Assembly: GCF_900188005.1 (NCBI RefSeq)
Contig: NZ_FZNR01000008.1
Coordinates: 248,001 to 312,000, forward strand
Direction: 5' to 3'
Length of the DNA: 64,000 bases
From: Actinoplanes regularis
GTDB lineage: Bacteria > Actinomycetota > Actinomycetes > Mycobacteriales > Micromonosporaceae
Part shown: one piece after another, positions 48,958-57,373 of the stretch
Numbering within the stretch: the stretch's first letter is position 1
How the letters are laid out: each line of letters begins with the position of its first letter
Notes under the pieces: model-generated
What the model saw: the letters and a program-made list of their open reading frames with translations, nothing else
Told to the model about the DNA's origin: nothing
Databases searched by the model: none
Translations under genes and position numbers: made by a program

Positions 48958-49784
48958 TGGCTGACTTCACCCGTGCCGGAGAACCCGGGCAGAAACACGA
49001 TTTTCGGCTGGTCGCGACGGACATCGACGGCACGCTGATCAACAGCGAGCGGCTGCTCAGCCAGCGGACCATAAGCGTGCTGGGCGCGGTCCCGGTGCCG
49101 GTGGTCCTGGTCACCGGGCGGCCGCTGCGCTGGCTCGAGCAGCTCAACGAGCAGTTGCCCGCGCCGCTGCCGGCGATCTGCGCCAACGGTGCGGTGATCT
49201 ACGACCCGCACACCGACGAGGTGCTGCGGACCGAGACGCTCTCGCGTGAGGTGCTGGTCGACGTCGTCCGCCGGCTGCGCGACGCGGTGCCGGACGTCTC
49301 GCTCGCGGTGGAGGTCGAGGACGGCCGGTCCTTCCTGCACGAATCGACCTGGCCACGGCTCTGGGTCGACCAGCGGGTCCGGGTGATCGCCACTCCCGAC
49401 GAGCTGACCTCGGTCCCGGCGGTGAAATTGCTGGCCCGCTCGATGACGGCCGATCCCGACGACTTCCTCGAGCTGGTCAGCAAGATCCTGGGCGACACCG
49501 CCGAGGCGACCCGATCGTCGTCGTCCGCGCTGGTGGAGATCTCCGCGACCGGGGTGACGAAGGCGGCCGGGCTGGCCTGGTTCTGCGAACGGGAGGGCAT
49601 CGACGCGGAACAGGTGGTGGCGTTCGGCGACATGCCCAACGACATCCCGATGCTGGCCTGGGCCGGCCACTCGGTCGCGATGGGCAATGCCCATCCCGCG
49701 GTACGGGCGGTCGCTGACGAGTGCACGGCCACCAACAATGACGACGGCGTGGCTCTCTACCTGGAGAAATCCTTCAACCTCTAG
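48957..49784 (+). CDS. HAD-family (Cof-type) phosphatase, paralogue of the previous gene
   Basis: 275 residues. LVATDIDGTLINSERLLSQR, VTGRPLRWLEQLNEQLP and VVAFGDMPNDIPMLAWAGH repeat the plan of the gene just upstream, with much sequence change. ATG 48957 overlaps the upstream TGA (GTG 48954 is an alternative), so both are made from one mRNA. Substrate unknown. Confidence 0.92.
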   Translation: MADFTRAGEPGQKHDFRLVATDIDGTLINSERLLSQRTISVLGAVPVPVVLVTGRPLRWLEQLNEQLPAPLPAICANGAVIYDPHTDEVLRTETLSREVLVDVVRRLRDAVPDVSLAVEVEDGRSFLHESTWPRLWVDQRVRVIATPDELTSVPAVKLLARSMTADPDDFLELVSKILGDTAEATRSSSSALVEISATGVTKAAGLAWFCEREGIDAEQVVAFGDMPNDIPMLAWAGHSVAMGNAHPAVRAVADECTATNNDDGVALYLEKSFNL

Positions 49785-49791
49785 CCCCGGT

Positions 49792-49817
49792 CCGCGGCCT
49801 GAGGCGCGCGGCCGCGG
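49792..49817. terminator. hairpin between HAD gene and bpa
   Basis: CCGCGGCC (49792-49799) and GGCCGCGG (49810-49817) pair around a 10-nt loop, just after the HAD stop and within the convergent intergenic segment. Confidence 0.55.
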
Positions 49818-49907
49818 CACGGCGTCAGGCGGACTCCGCGCGAGTGAGCCACGGGACTCGGCCGAGAGGCCTGCGGACGGGGGGCGTAGGTCGTACCGGA
49901 AAGGGAT

Positions 49908-50447
49908 TTAGAGGTATTGGCCTGTGGGGCTGTCGGTCTTGCCCGGGATGCCCATCGGGAGCGCCGGGCGGCCCTGGCCACCGCGGATCTGCTCGAGCTG
50001 GAGGCGGGCGGCCATCTGCTGAGCGACCAGCGCGGCCTGGATTCCGTGGAAGAGCCCTTCCAGCCAGCCGACCAGCTGGGCCTGGGCGATGCGCAGCTCA
50101 CCCTCGCTGGGTGGGGTGTCGCCCTCGAACGGCAGGGACAGACGCTCCAGCTCCTCGCGCAGCTCGGGGGCCAGACCGTCCTCCAGCTCCTTGATCGAAC
50201 GCTGGTGGATCTCCCGCAGCCGGCCGCGGCTGGCCTCGTCGAGCGGAGCGGCCCGCACCTCCTCGAGCAGCTGCTTGATCATGCTGCCGATGCGCATGAC
50301 CTTCGCAGGCTGCTCGATGAGGTTGCCCGGCTCCTCCGGGCTCATCGTGCCGTCCTCCTCGATGGTGCCCATCGGGCGGCCGTCGGGGCCTACGACGATG
50401 ACGGAGCCGTCTTCCTTGTGCTCAGTAGTGCGGGTGTCCTCGGTCAT
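49908..50447 (-). CDS. bpa: bacterial proteasome activator (DUF2587)
   Basis: 179 residues. PGNLIEQPAKVMRIGSMIKQ, LLEEVRAAPLDEASRGRL, IHQRSIKELEDGLAPELREE and LVGWLEGLFHGIQAALVAQQ match the four-helix ring-forming activator of the actinobacterial 20S proteasome. The C-terminus ends in GQYL, the tail that docks into alpha-ring pockets and opens the gate. It works without ATP. The host therefore has a proteasome, although its subunit genes are not in the window. Confidence 0.95.
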   Translation of the reverse strand: MTEDTRTTEHKEDGSVIVVGPDGRPMGTIEEDGTMSPEEPGNLIEQPAKVMRIGSMIKQLLEEVRAAPLDEASRGRLREIHQRSIKELEDGLAPELREELERLSLPFEGDTPPSEGELRIAQAQLVGWLEGLFHGIQAALVAQQMAARLQLEQIRGGQGRPALPMGIPGKTDSPTGQYL

Positions 50448-50489
50448 GCGCCCCATCTTCGCGCACCGGATCCAAGGGCGCCCGCGAGG

Positions 50490-51320
50490 TCAGGGCCGAA
50501 GTTCCGCCACGGCACACTTGACGCTGCCGCCGCCACGCTTCAGCTCGGAGAGATCCACGTGAACGGGCTGATAACCGGCCGCGCGGACCTTGTGCCCCAT
50601 GTCGACCGCGTCAGTGTTCAGGATCACGTGGCGGCCATCGCTGACCAGGTTCAGGCCGAACGCCTCGGCGTCGGCCCGGTCGGCGAGGACGGCGTCCGGG
50701 AAGAGTTGGGCGAGCACCTGCTGGGAGGCCGGCGAGAAAGCCTCCGGGTAGTACGTGACGTGCCGGTCGTCGAGCGCGGCCAGCGCCGTGTCCAGGTGGT
50801 AGAAGGACGGGTCGACCAGCCGGAGTGAGATCACCGGGCGGCCCAGCACCTCCTGCGCCTCGGCGTGGGCGGCCGGTTCGGTGCGGAAGCCGTAGCCGGC
50901 CAGGACGATGCCGCCGTACGCCGCGGGGAGGTACGCGAAGTCGCCCTCACCCTCGTTGACGTGCTCGGGAGCGACGAACTTCCAGGCGTCCGCGGCGTCG
51001 TAGAACGTCCGGTGGGCGGCCGCCTCGTCAGCGCGCTGCGGGTAGCGGAACCGGGCGCCGTAGACGGTGCCGTCCACCGAGAACGCGCCGTTCGCCGAGT
51101 AGACCATGTCCGGCAGGCCCGGGCGGGCGTCCAGGACGTGCACCACGTGACCGAGATCGATCAGGGTGGTACGAAGCGACTCCCACTGCTTCAGAGCCAG
51201 ACCGGCGTCCACCGCGACGGTCGTGTCCATCCACGGGTTGATCGCGTACTCGACCGTGAAATGCTCCGGGGGGCACATTAAGTATGTCCGCTTTCGCGGC
51301 AATCGCTCCAGGTGGCTCAT
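50490..51320 (-). CDS. dimethylargininase / arginine-modifying hydrolase family
   Basis: 276 residues. YLMCPPEHFTVEYAINPWMD, MVYSANGAFSVDGTVY, NEGEGDFAYLPAAYGGI, SFYHLDTALAALDDRH with the catalytic His, and the catalytic Cys in RGGGSVKCAVAEL near the end. These mark the dimethylarginine dimethylaminohydrolase branch, which yields citrulline from methylated arginine; direct use of arginine is also possible. Divergent from an Lrp-type regulator 68 bp away, which probably controls it. Confidence 0.9.
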   Translation of the reverse strand: MSHLERLPRKRTYLMCPPEHFTVEYAINPWMDTTVAVDAGLALKQWESLRTTLIDLGHVVHVLDARPGLPDMVYSANGAFSVDGTVYGARFRYPQRADEAAAHRTFYDAADAWKFVAPEHVNEGEGDFAYLPAAYGGIVLAGYGFRTEPAAHAEAQEVLGRPVISLRLVDPSFYHLDTALAALDDRHVTYYPEAFSPASQQVLAQLFPDAVLADRADAEAFGLNLVSDGRHVILNTDAVDMGHKVRAAGYQPVHVDLSELKRGGGSVKCAVAELRP

Positions 51321-51388
51321 GAACATTTAGCGTAGGTAGGCTGCGGTGCGGCAAACAGCTCGAAATCTTGCTCCTCGGAGGCGAATCG

Positions 51389-51841
51389 TTGCAGATGGAC
51401 GCCGTCGACCAGCGAATCATTGCGTTGCTCGTCGCGGACGCCCGCGCCTCGTACGCGGAAGTCGGCGCGAAGGTCTCGCTGTCCGCCCCGGCGGTGAAAC
51501 GCCGGGTGGATCGCTTGCGCACGGCCGGGGTGATCAAAGGATTCACCGCGGTCATCGAACCGACCGCGGTCGGATGGACCACCGAGGCGTTCGTCGAGCT
51601 GTTCTGCACCGGGCGGACCACGCCGGCACAGATCACCGTGGCGACCCGCCGGCATCCCGAAGTGGTCGGGGCCTACACGGTCTCCGGCCAGGCGGACGCC
51701 CTGGTGCACCTGCGTGCGGCCGACATCGGTCACCTGGAGCAGGCGCTGGAACGGCTGCGCGCCGAGCCGTTCGTGACCTCGACGCGCAGCATGGTCGTGC
51801 TGTCCCGGCTGGTGGAGACGCCGACCGCGATGCCGATCTAG
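51389..51841 (+). CDS. Lrp/AsnC-family transcriptional regulator
   Basis: 150 residues. A winged helix-turn-helix (MDAVDQRIIALLVADARASY then AEVGAKVSLSAPAVKRRVDR) and an RAM/ACT-like ligand-binding domain (VVGAYTVSGQADALVHLRAA, FVTSTRSMVVLSRLVET). TTG 51389 has GGAGG at a good distance; ATG 51395 is the alternative. Divergent from the dimethylargininase gene, so arginine or a product is a likely effector. Confidence 0.93.
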   Translation: MQMDAVDQRIIALLVADARASYAEVGAKVSLSAPAVKRRVDRLRTAGVIKGFTAVIEPTAVGWTTEAFVELFCTGRTTPAQITVATRRHPEVVGAYTVSGQADALVHLRAADIGHLEQALERLRAEPFVTSTRSMVVLSRLVETPTAMPI

Positions 51842-52908
51842 AGGTACATCCCGGTCCGGTGCTCGCCCTCGCTCCGCGGCGGGGTCGGCTTGTCGCCCTC
51901 GCCGAAGAAGCGCTTGCCGCCGAACTCGCCGTGCAACCGGTCGTCGAGCTCGTCGGCGAGGCCGGTCATCACCTGCACCGCCAGCATCAGGTGGACCGCC
52001 TGGAAGTTCCGGCCGAAGACCGGGATCGACGCCCACACGGTGTCCTGAGCGCAGTACAGCCGGCCGATCGGCATGCGGTTGGTGAGCTCGGACAGCTTCA
52101 CGTAGAGCTGCTCGGTCGGCTCGACCTCGGTGAGGATCGGTGAGAAGACGTCGACCAGCGGCGGGTTGTCCCGGACCCGGACGAAGACCATCGCGGAGCC
52201 GGCCCGGATGCCGATGTCACCGTCCGCGTCGACCTGCAACTGGTCGACGGTGGTCTTGGACATGGTGGCGACCACCGTGCGGACCCGCTCGTCGAGCGGC
52301 ACCTCGTCGACCACCACCTCGGCCATGAGCTGATCCTCGCTCAGCTCGACGCGACCGGTCCCGATCTCCAGTCCGGGCTCGGGCCGCGCGGTGCCGAGCG
52401 GACCGGCGTCGATCGGCTCGTCCTCCTCGTCGTGCACCAGGTAGACCAGGAAGGCGGGGTGCGGGGCACCGTAGACGTCACGCAGGGTGCGGGAGACGAC
52501 GGCGGCCAGGGCGGTCGATCTGGCCTGCTCGGATCGCAGACCGAAGGCGTCCCCGGAGCCGGCCAGCACACCCGGCGGCGACCAGCCGAGCGCGACCATG
52601 TCGGCGACGGCGGCCCGGTTCATCCGGAACTCCGGCGGCAGCGCCGCATTGCCCACCGCGAGCGCCTCGACCACACCGGCCGACAGGACCCGCATGCTGA
52701 CCGAGTAGACGGCGGTGCCGGTGCCGGACGCCGTCGGGTCCAGGGTGACGTCGACCTGGGCGCCGGACGGCAGGCCGGAGAGCAGGTCGGCCAGGGCGCC
52801 CGCGAACTCGCGCCAGGCCTCGGTGACCTTGGCCCGCAGGTCGGCCGTGGTCGGTTCGTCGAGCAACACGCTCTCGGGCGTGTCGCCCGCCGGGCTCTCT
52901 GCCGTCAT
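51838..52908 (-). CDS. YbjN / T3SS-chaperone-like domain protein
   Basis: 356 residues, soluble. The N-terminal half has QVDVTLDPTASGTGTAVYSV. The C-terminal half has IGIRAGSAMVFVRVRDNPPL, VDVFSPILTEVEPTEQLYVK and IGRLYCAQDTVWASIPVFG, the pattern of YbjN-like chaperone folds seen in many actinobacterial proteins. Client unknown. Its stop overlaps the Lrp gene stop by 4 bp in convergent orientation. Confidence 0.75.
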   Translation of the reverse strand: MTAESPAGDTPESVLLDEPTTADLRAKVTEAWREFAGALADLLSGLPSGAQVDVTLDPTASGTGTAVYSVSMRVLSAGVVEALAVGNAALPPEFRMNRAAVADMVALGWSPPGVLAGSGDAFGLRSEQARSTALAAVVSRTLRDVYGAPHPAFLVYLVHDEEDEPIDAGPLGTARPEPGLEIGTGRVELSEDQLMAEVVVDEVPLDERVRTVVATMSKTTVDQLQVDADGDIGIRAGSAMVFVRVRDNPPLVDVFSPILTEVEPTEQLYVKLSELTNRMPIGRLYCAQDTVWASIPVFGRNFQAVHLMLAVQVMTGLADELDDRLHGEFGGKRFFGEGDKPTPPRSEGEHRTGMYL

Positions 52909-52971
52909 GATCGCACCTCCGTCCCCGTCACCCTATCGAGCGTCGCCGTGCTGTAAACGCCCGTCTCGGGT

Positions 52972-53229
52972 TCAGTTCCCGGTGGCCTCGTCCCGGCCCT
53001 GATCTGCCCAGGACAGGGCCAGGGTGGTGATCCGCTCGGCGAGGTCGGCGGGGTCCGCGCCGCGCGCGGCGGCCAGCCCCATGAGGTACGCCGTGACCGG
53101 CGCTCCGGGCCGCACCACGTTGTGCGCGACCTCCCGGGCCACGTCCAGGATCGCCTCGACGGGCACGTCCTGCGGGGACACGCCCAGCTCCGCACCGGCC
53201 GCGGCGACCCACCTGTCCAGGTCGCTCAT
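52972..53229 (-). CDS. DUF6457 small protein
   Basis: 85 residues, all helical. LDRWVAAAGAELGV, DVAREVAHNVVRPGAPVTAY and DLAERITTLALSWADQG are typical. The family is commonly encoded beside mobA, and here its start overlaps the mobA stop by 4 bp, suggesting a role in molybdenum cofactor handling. No catalytic residues are apparent. Confidence 0.88.
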   Translation of the reverse strand: MSDLDRWVAAAGAELGVSPQDVPVEAILDVAREVAHNVVRPGAPVTAYLMGLAAARGADPADLAERITTLALSWADQGRDEATGN

Positions 53230-53825
53230 CTCGCCCACTCCTCCGCAGCCCGCAGATCGTCATCGGTGTCGCAGTCGAACCAGGGCGGCGGCCCGGGCCG
53301 GCGCCAGGACACCTCGGCGACTCGAAGCTCGGCGATCAGGTCACGGACCGGCGCACCGTGCAGGCCACCCCGCTTGGTGGCGAGCCGGTCGATGGCGGCG
53401 CGCAGCGCCGCCGTCTTCCACACCCCGCAGAGGATCTGCAGCCGCCCATCGGTGTCCCGGTAGACCGCGCCCTCCATCGCCGCCGACTCCAAGGTCAGAC
53501 GGAGCACGTCGATCGCCTCACCGGTCAGGAACGGGAGGTCGGCGGCGAGCAGCGCGGTGTACGCGATGGTCTCGGGCACCAGCGCGAGCCCGGCCGCGGC
53601 GGCCGCGACCGGACCGCCGCCGGGTGGCTCCTCGCGCGTCACATGCACCGGAACCGGCAGGTCGGCGGGCACCCGGCCGACCACCACGCGCGGATCGGCG
53701 CCGTGCACCGCGGCGAGGACCCGGGTCAGCATCGGCTGGCCGGCGACCGCCAGAGTCGGCTTGTCCGCACCGCCCATCCGCCGCGCCGCACCACCGGCCA
53801 GGACCACTGCCGCAAATCCCCCCAC
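53226..53825 (-). CDS. mobA: molybdenum cofactor guanylyltransferase
   Basis: 199 residues. VVLAGGAARRMGGADKPTLA is the GTP-binding start, EEPPGGGPVAAAAAGLALVP and LLAADLPFLTGEAIDVL the metal and nucleotide loops. It joins GMP to molybdopterin to form the bis-MGD cofactor used by formate dehydrogenases and nitrate reductases. GTG 53825 keeps the first beta strand. It is divergent from fdhD (96 bp). Confidence 0.92.
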   Translation of the reverse strand: MGGFAAVVLAGGAARRMGGADKPTLAVAGQPMLTRVLAAVHGADPRVVVGRVPADLPVPVHVTREEPPGGGPVAAAAAGLALVPETIAYTALLAADLPFLTGEAIDVLRLTLESAAMEGAVYRDTDGRLQILCGVWKTAALRAAIDRLATKRGGLHGAPVRDLIAELRVAEVSWRRPGPPPWFDCDTDDDLRAAEEWAR

Positions 53826-53921
53826 GTGAGTACCGTATCCCGACCGGATGTCGGGCGTGTTGTTGCCAGGTCCCCGGCTTCGGCCGCGAGGTTTCGCCGT
53901 GACGCGCCGTAAGCTCCGGCC

Positions 53922-54752
53922 ATGGGGAGGAGCACGACGCGCCGGCCGGTGGTCCGCATCGATCTCAACGGGCCGGCAGGCAGCAGCAGTCGGCGGCCCG
54001 ACGAGCTCGCCGCCGAGGAGCCGCTGGAGATCCGGGTGCGCAAGCAGCCGCTCGCGGTCACCATGCGCACCCCGGGACACGACATCGACCTGGCGATGGG
54101 TTTCCTGCTCAGCGAGGGCCTGATCGCCGAGGCAGGGGATGTGAGCACGGCCCAGCTGTGCGCCGGGACGGACACGCCGAACACCTACAACGTGGTCGAC
54201 ATCGTGCTCGGTGATCACGTGCCGCCGGTGGTCACCGACCTGAGCCGCAACTTCTACACCACCAGCTCGTGCGGGGTCTGCGGGAAGGCCAGCATCGACG
54301 CGGTGCGGACCCGGTCGCGGTTCGACGTGGCCGGCGACCCGCTGCGCGTGCCGGCGACCACCCTGGCCGAACTGCCCGGCCGGCTGCGAGCCGCGCAACG
54401 CACCTTCGACCGGACCGGGGGCCTGCACGCGGCCGGGCTGTTCACCGCGGCCGGGGAGTTGCTGGTGCTGCGGGAGGACGTGGGCCGGCACAACGCGGTG
54501 GACAAGGTGCTCGGCTGGGCGCTTCGGGAGGGCCGGTTGCCGCTGGCCGGGCAGGTGCTGATGGTCTCCGGGCGGGCCAGTTTCGAACTCGTCCAGAAGG
54601 CGTGGATGGCCGGCCTCCCGATGCTGGCCGCGGTCTCCGCACCGAGCACGCTCGCGGCCGACCTCGCCGAGGAGGCCGGGCTGACCCTGGTCGGCTTCCT
54701 CCGGGGGGCGACCATGAATGTCTACACCGGAGTGGATCGCGTCACAGTCTGA
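53922..54752 (+). CDS. fdhD: formate dehydrogenase accessory sulfurtransferase
   Basis: 276 residues. EPLEIRVRKQPLAVTMRTPG, DLAMGFLLSEGLI, the active-site YTTSSCGVCGKASID with the CxxC pair, HAAGLFTAAGELLVLREDVG, and GRASFELVQKAWMAGLP. It passes sulfur from a cysteine desulfurase to the molybdenum cofactor of formate dehydrogenase. The enzyme itself is not in the window. Confidence 0.95.
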   Translation: MGRSTTRRPVVRIDLNGPAGSSSRRPDELAAEEPLEIRVRKQPLAVTMRTPGHDIDLAMGFLLSEGLIAEAGDVSTAQLCAGTDTPNTYNVVDIVLGDHVPPVVTDLSRNFYTTSSCGVCGKASIDAVRTRSRFDVAGDPLRVPATTLAELPGRLRAAQRTFDRTGGLHAAGLFTAAGELLVLREDVGRHNAVDKVLGWALREGRLPLAGQVLMVSGRASFELVQKAWMAGLPMLAAVSAPSTLAADLAEEAGLTLVGFLRGATMNVYTGVDRVTV

Positions 54753-54757
54753 CGTCT

Positions 54758-55759
54758 TCATCGGCGCCGCCGGGCGGCCGGCATCAGGTGCGGCGGCAGC
54801 CCGAACCCCAGCACGCTGTGCAGCATCCCGGCCAGCCGGTGCCGCGGCTCCTCGGCCAGGGCCCGATCAACGGCGACCCGGGCCAGCGCGCCCTTCCCGA
54901 CCCGCCAGGCGGTCAGGCCGAGCAGGCAGGCCGGCGGCGCCACATACGCCGGCTCGACCTGCCGCAGCACATCGGTCCAGAGCCGGATCCGCCACTCGTT
55001 CCCGCCGACGGCCCGGTCCAGGGCGTAGTCCTCCACGGACCGGTCCACCAGCAGCACCCCGAGCCAGGCGATCTCGTCCGGGCTGAGCGCGCCGCCGGAC
55101 CGGTAGCACTTCTCCGCCGCCCGCACCGCGGCCTTCCCGTTCTGCCGGACCAGCCGCCCGTACTGTTCCGCGGTCAGGTCACCGGCGAGCAGATCGGTGA
55201 AGCGGCGCCGCGCCCGCTCGGTGGCCCGGGTCATCTCGGCACGCCGCGCGCCGCTCACGGCGGCCACCTGCGCGGTCAGCTCCCTGCGGCTGGGCAGCGC
55301 CACCTGGCCGCGGAACGTCGCCTCGGCGGCGATCACGCTGTCCCCGGGCAGGCAGGGTGTGCCCGCCGCGGGACAGCAGCTCTTGTCGGAGCAGAAGTAC
55401 GACCACCATCGGCCGTCACTGACCCGGATGGCGTCGAGCACCTCCAGACCACGGGTCCGCACGGCCTGAGCGCTGCGCAGCACCGCCGGGGTGACCCGGG
55501 CCGACGACCCGTAGCCGATGACGGCCACCAGCCTCGACTCCTGGCGGGCGACCGCGTCGGCGACCGCGCCGGCCGCCTCGTCGGCGTCCGCCTCGGTCCA
55601 GTCCGGCGGGGGCAGGTCGTGGCAGGCGGCGAACTCCACCCGGGCGCCGGCGAGCCCGATCATGGCCACGCAGTCGTTCGGGTGGTAGCCCATCACGAAC
55701 GGGACGACCGCGACGAGCTCGGCGGGGTTGCGGATGACGAGGGTGCAATCGGCTGACAT
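54758..55759 (-). CDS. DUF4192 family protein
   Basis: 333 residues, soluble. The start TLVIRNPAELVAVVPFVMGY followed by HPNDCVAMIGLAGARVEFA is diagnostic. A cysteine-rich patch (KSCCPAAGTPCLPGD) lies at about 148-166 and could bind metal. Function unknown; conserved in actinobacteria. It converges on fdhD with a 5-bp gap. Confidence 0.9.
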   Translation of the reverse strand: MSADCTLVIRNPAELVAVVPFVMGYHPNDCVAMIGLAGARVEFAACHDLPPPDWTEADADEAAGAVADAVARQESRLVAVIGYGSSARVTPAVLRSAQAVRTRGLEVLDAIRVSDGRWWSYFCSDKSCCPAAGTPCLPGDSVIAAEATFRGQVALPSRRELTAQVAAVSGARRAEMTRATERARRRFTDLLAGDLTAEQYGRLVRQNGKAAVRAAEKCYRSGGALSPDEIAWLGVLLVDRSVEDYALDRAVGGNEWRIRLWTDVLRQVEPAYVAPPACLLGLTAWRVGKGALARVAVDRALAEEPRHRLAGMLHSVLGFGLPPHLMPAARRRR

Positions 55760-55840
55760 GCGGGGCAGCTTGGCCCGCTCGGCGCCCCCGCCGAGTACCG
55801 ATCCCGGGTGCTGTGGACGACTCGTCCACAGCGGCCGGCG

Positions 55841-56344
55841 CTAGCTGCGGAAGGGCAGACCCTGCAGCTCCAACCCCTCCTGCTGCCAGGCGTGGGCGTG
55901 CCGATCCAGGTCCATGGTCAGCTCGATCGAGGAGACCACGTCGTAGCCGGCCGCGTGCAGGCTGCGGATCGCCTCCACGTTCCGCGACGACGGCGAGATG
56001 GTCAGCGAGATCATGTTCCGCTTCTTGGCCTCGCCCGCGACGTGCTGCAGCAGCTTGCGGCCGACGCCCTTGTGCCGGTGGGTGACCGTGACGACGACCG
56101 GCTCCACCTCGCCGGCCCGGGCCCGCATGATCAGCCCCACCATGCCGATCACCCCGTCGTCGGCGTGGTCGGCGACCCACAGACCACTCAGATCCAGCCG
56201 GGTCAGGTACTCCTCGAAGCCCGCGCCGCCGTCATCGACGGGCTCGTCGTACATCTCGTGCTGCTGGCGGGTCAGCTCAGCCCACAGCCGCCGACCCGCG
56301 GAGTGGTCACTCGGCCGGTACGAACGCACTGCGACAGGGGCCAT
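55841..56344 (-). CDS. GNAT-family N-acetyltransferase
   Basis: 167 residues. The acetyl-CoA-binding region has EVEPVVVTVTHRHKGVGRKL in beta4-alpha3, followed by ISLTISPSSRNVEAIRSLHA and AGYDVVSSIELTMDL. Substrate unknown. ATG 56344 is preferred over the longer frame from 56446, which overlaps the divergent kinase gene. Confidence 0.9.
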   Translation of the reverse strand: MAPVAVRSYRPSDHSAGRRLWAELTRQQHEMYDEPVDDGGAGFEEYLTRLDLSGLWVADHADDGVIGMVGLIMRARAGEVEPVVVTVTHRHKGVGRKLLQHVAGEAKKRNMISLTISPSSRNVEAIRSLHAAGYDVVSSIELTMDLDRHAHAWQQEGLELQGLPFRS

Positions 56345-56400
56345 GCCGACATTTTGCCTCTGAATTGGGACGTCCGTCACCAGAAGCGGAAGATGACTAC

Positions 56401-57279
56401 GTGGACCTGGCGTACCTGCGCGCGCACCCCCAGCACCTACCGACATTTCTCACTCACCAGCGGATCCGGGAGACCCCGGTACATCGTGGGGTGAGCTCCG
56501 CGTCCCGGCTGACGCTCGACGACGGGACGTCGTTGTTCGCGAAGTCGTGGCCGGGCGGGGAGGCGCCGGAGGGACTGTTCGCGGCGGAGGTCGCCGGGTC
56601 GCGGTGGCTGCGGGAGGCGGGGGCGGTGGCCGTACCGGAGATCTTCGTCGCCCTTCCGGACCTGATCGCGATGGAGTGGGTCGAACCGGGCGACGCCGGC
56701 CGTCAGGCCGCGGAGGCTTTCGGGCGCGGCCTCGCCGCGCTGCACCGCAGCGGCGCGGAGCACTTCGGGGCGCCCTGGCCGGGGTGGATCGGGCCCCTGC
56801 CGCTCGACAACACGCCGTCCGACGGGTCGTGGAGCACCTGGTTCGCCGACCGCCGACTGCTTCCCTACCTGCGGATCTCAGCGGATCGCGGTGCGCTCTC
56901 CGGCGCCGACGTCGCGGTGGTCGAGCAGGTCGTCAAGAACATCGGCCGGTACGGGGTGGAGGAGCCGCCCGCACGGATCCACGGGGACCTGTGGCCGGGG
57001 AATCTGCTGTGGGGTGCGGACGGGCGTGGTTGGCTGGTCGACCCCGCGGCGCACGGCGGTCACCGGGAGACCGACCTGGCGACGTTGTCACTGTTCGGCG
57101 GCGTCCCTCACCTGGACGTGATCCTCGGGGCCTACCGCGCGGAGTGGCCACCGGCACCGGGATGGGAGAGCCGGGTACCGCTGCACCAGTTGCACCTTCT
57201 CCTCGTGCACACCGCGGCCTTCGGGTCGGGTTTCCGCGGTGCCGTGCGCGCGGCCGCCGACGCCGTGCTGCGGAGCTGA
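56401..57279 (+). CDS. fructosamine kinase family protein
   Basis: 292 residues. An APH-like kinase fold: SASRLTLDDGTSLFAKSWPG, LREAGAVAVPEIFVALPDLI, and the catalytic loop RIHGDLWPGNLLWG with Asp, then WLVDPAAHGGHRETDLATL. It phosphorylates ketoamines, starting their removal from glycated proteins or amino acids. GTG 56401 is preferred to 56365. No related deglycase nearby. Confidence 0.93.
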   Translation: MDLAYLRAHPQHLPTFLTHQRIRETPVHRGVSSASRLTLDDGTSLFAKSWPGGEAPEGLFAAEVAGSRWLREAGAVAVPEIFVALPDLIAMEWVEPGDAGRQAAEAFGRGLAALHRSGAEHFGAPWPGWIGPLPLDNTPSDGSWSTWFADRRLLPYLRISADRGALSGADVAVVEQVVKNIGRYGVEEPPARIHGDLWPGNLLWGADGRGWLVDPAAHGGHRETDLATLSLFGGVPHLDVILGAYRAEWPPAPGWESRVPLHQLHLLLVHTAAFGSGFRGAVRAAADAVLRS

Positions 57280-57373
57280 CCGGCACGCCTCCTCCCGCGT
57301 CGTTGTCCACAGGGCGATATCGCTTACGGCAACTCGCCCGCCGAGCGGCTAGATTCGATGCCGTGAGCGAGAT

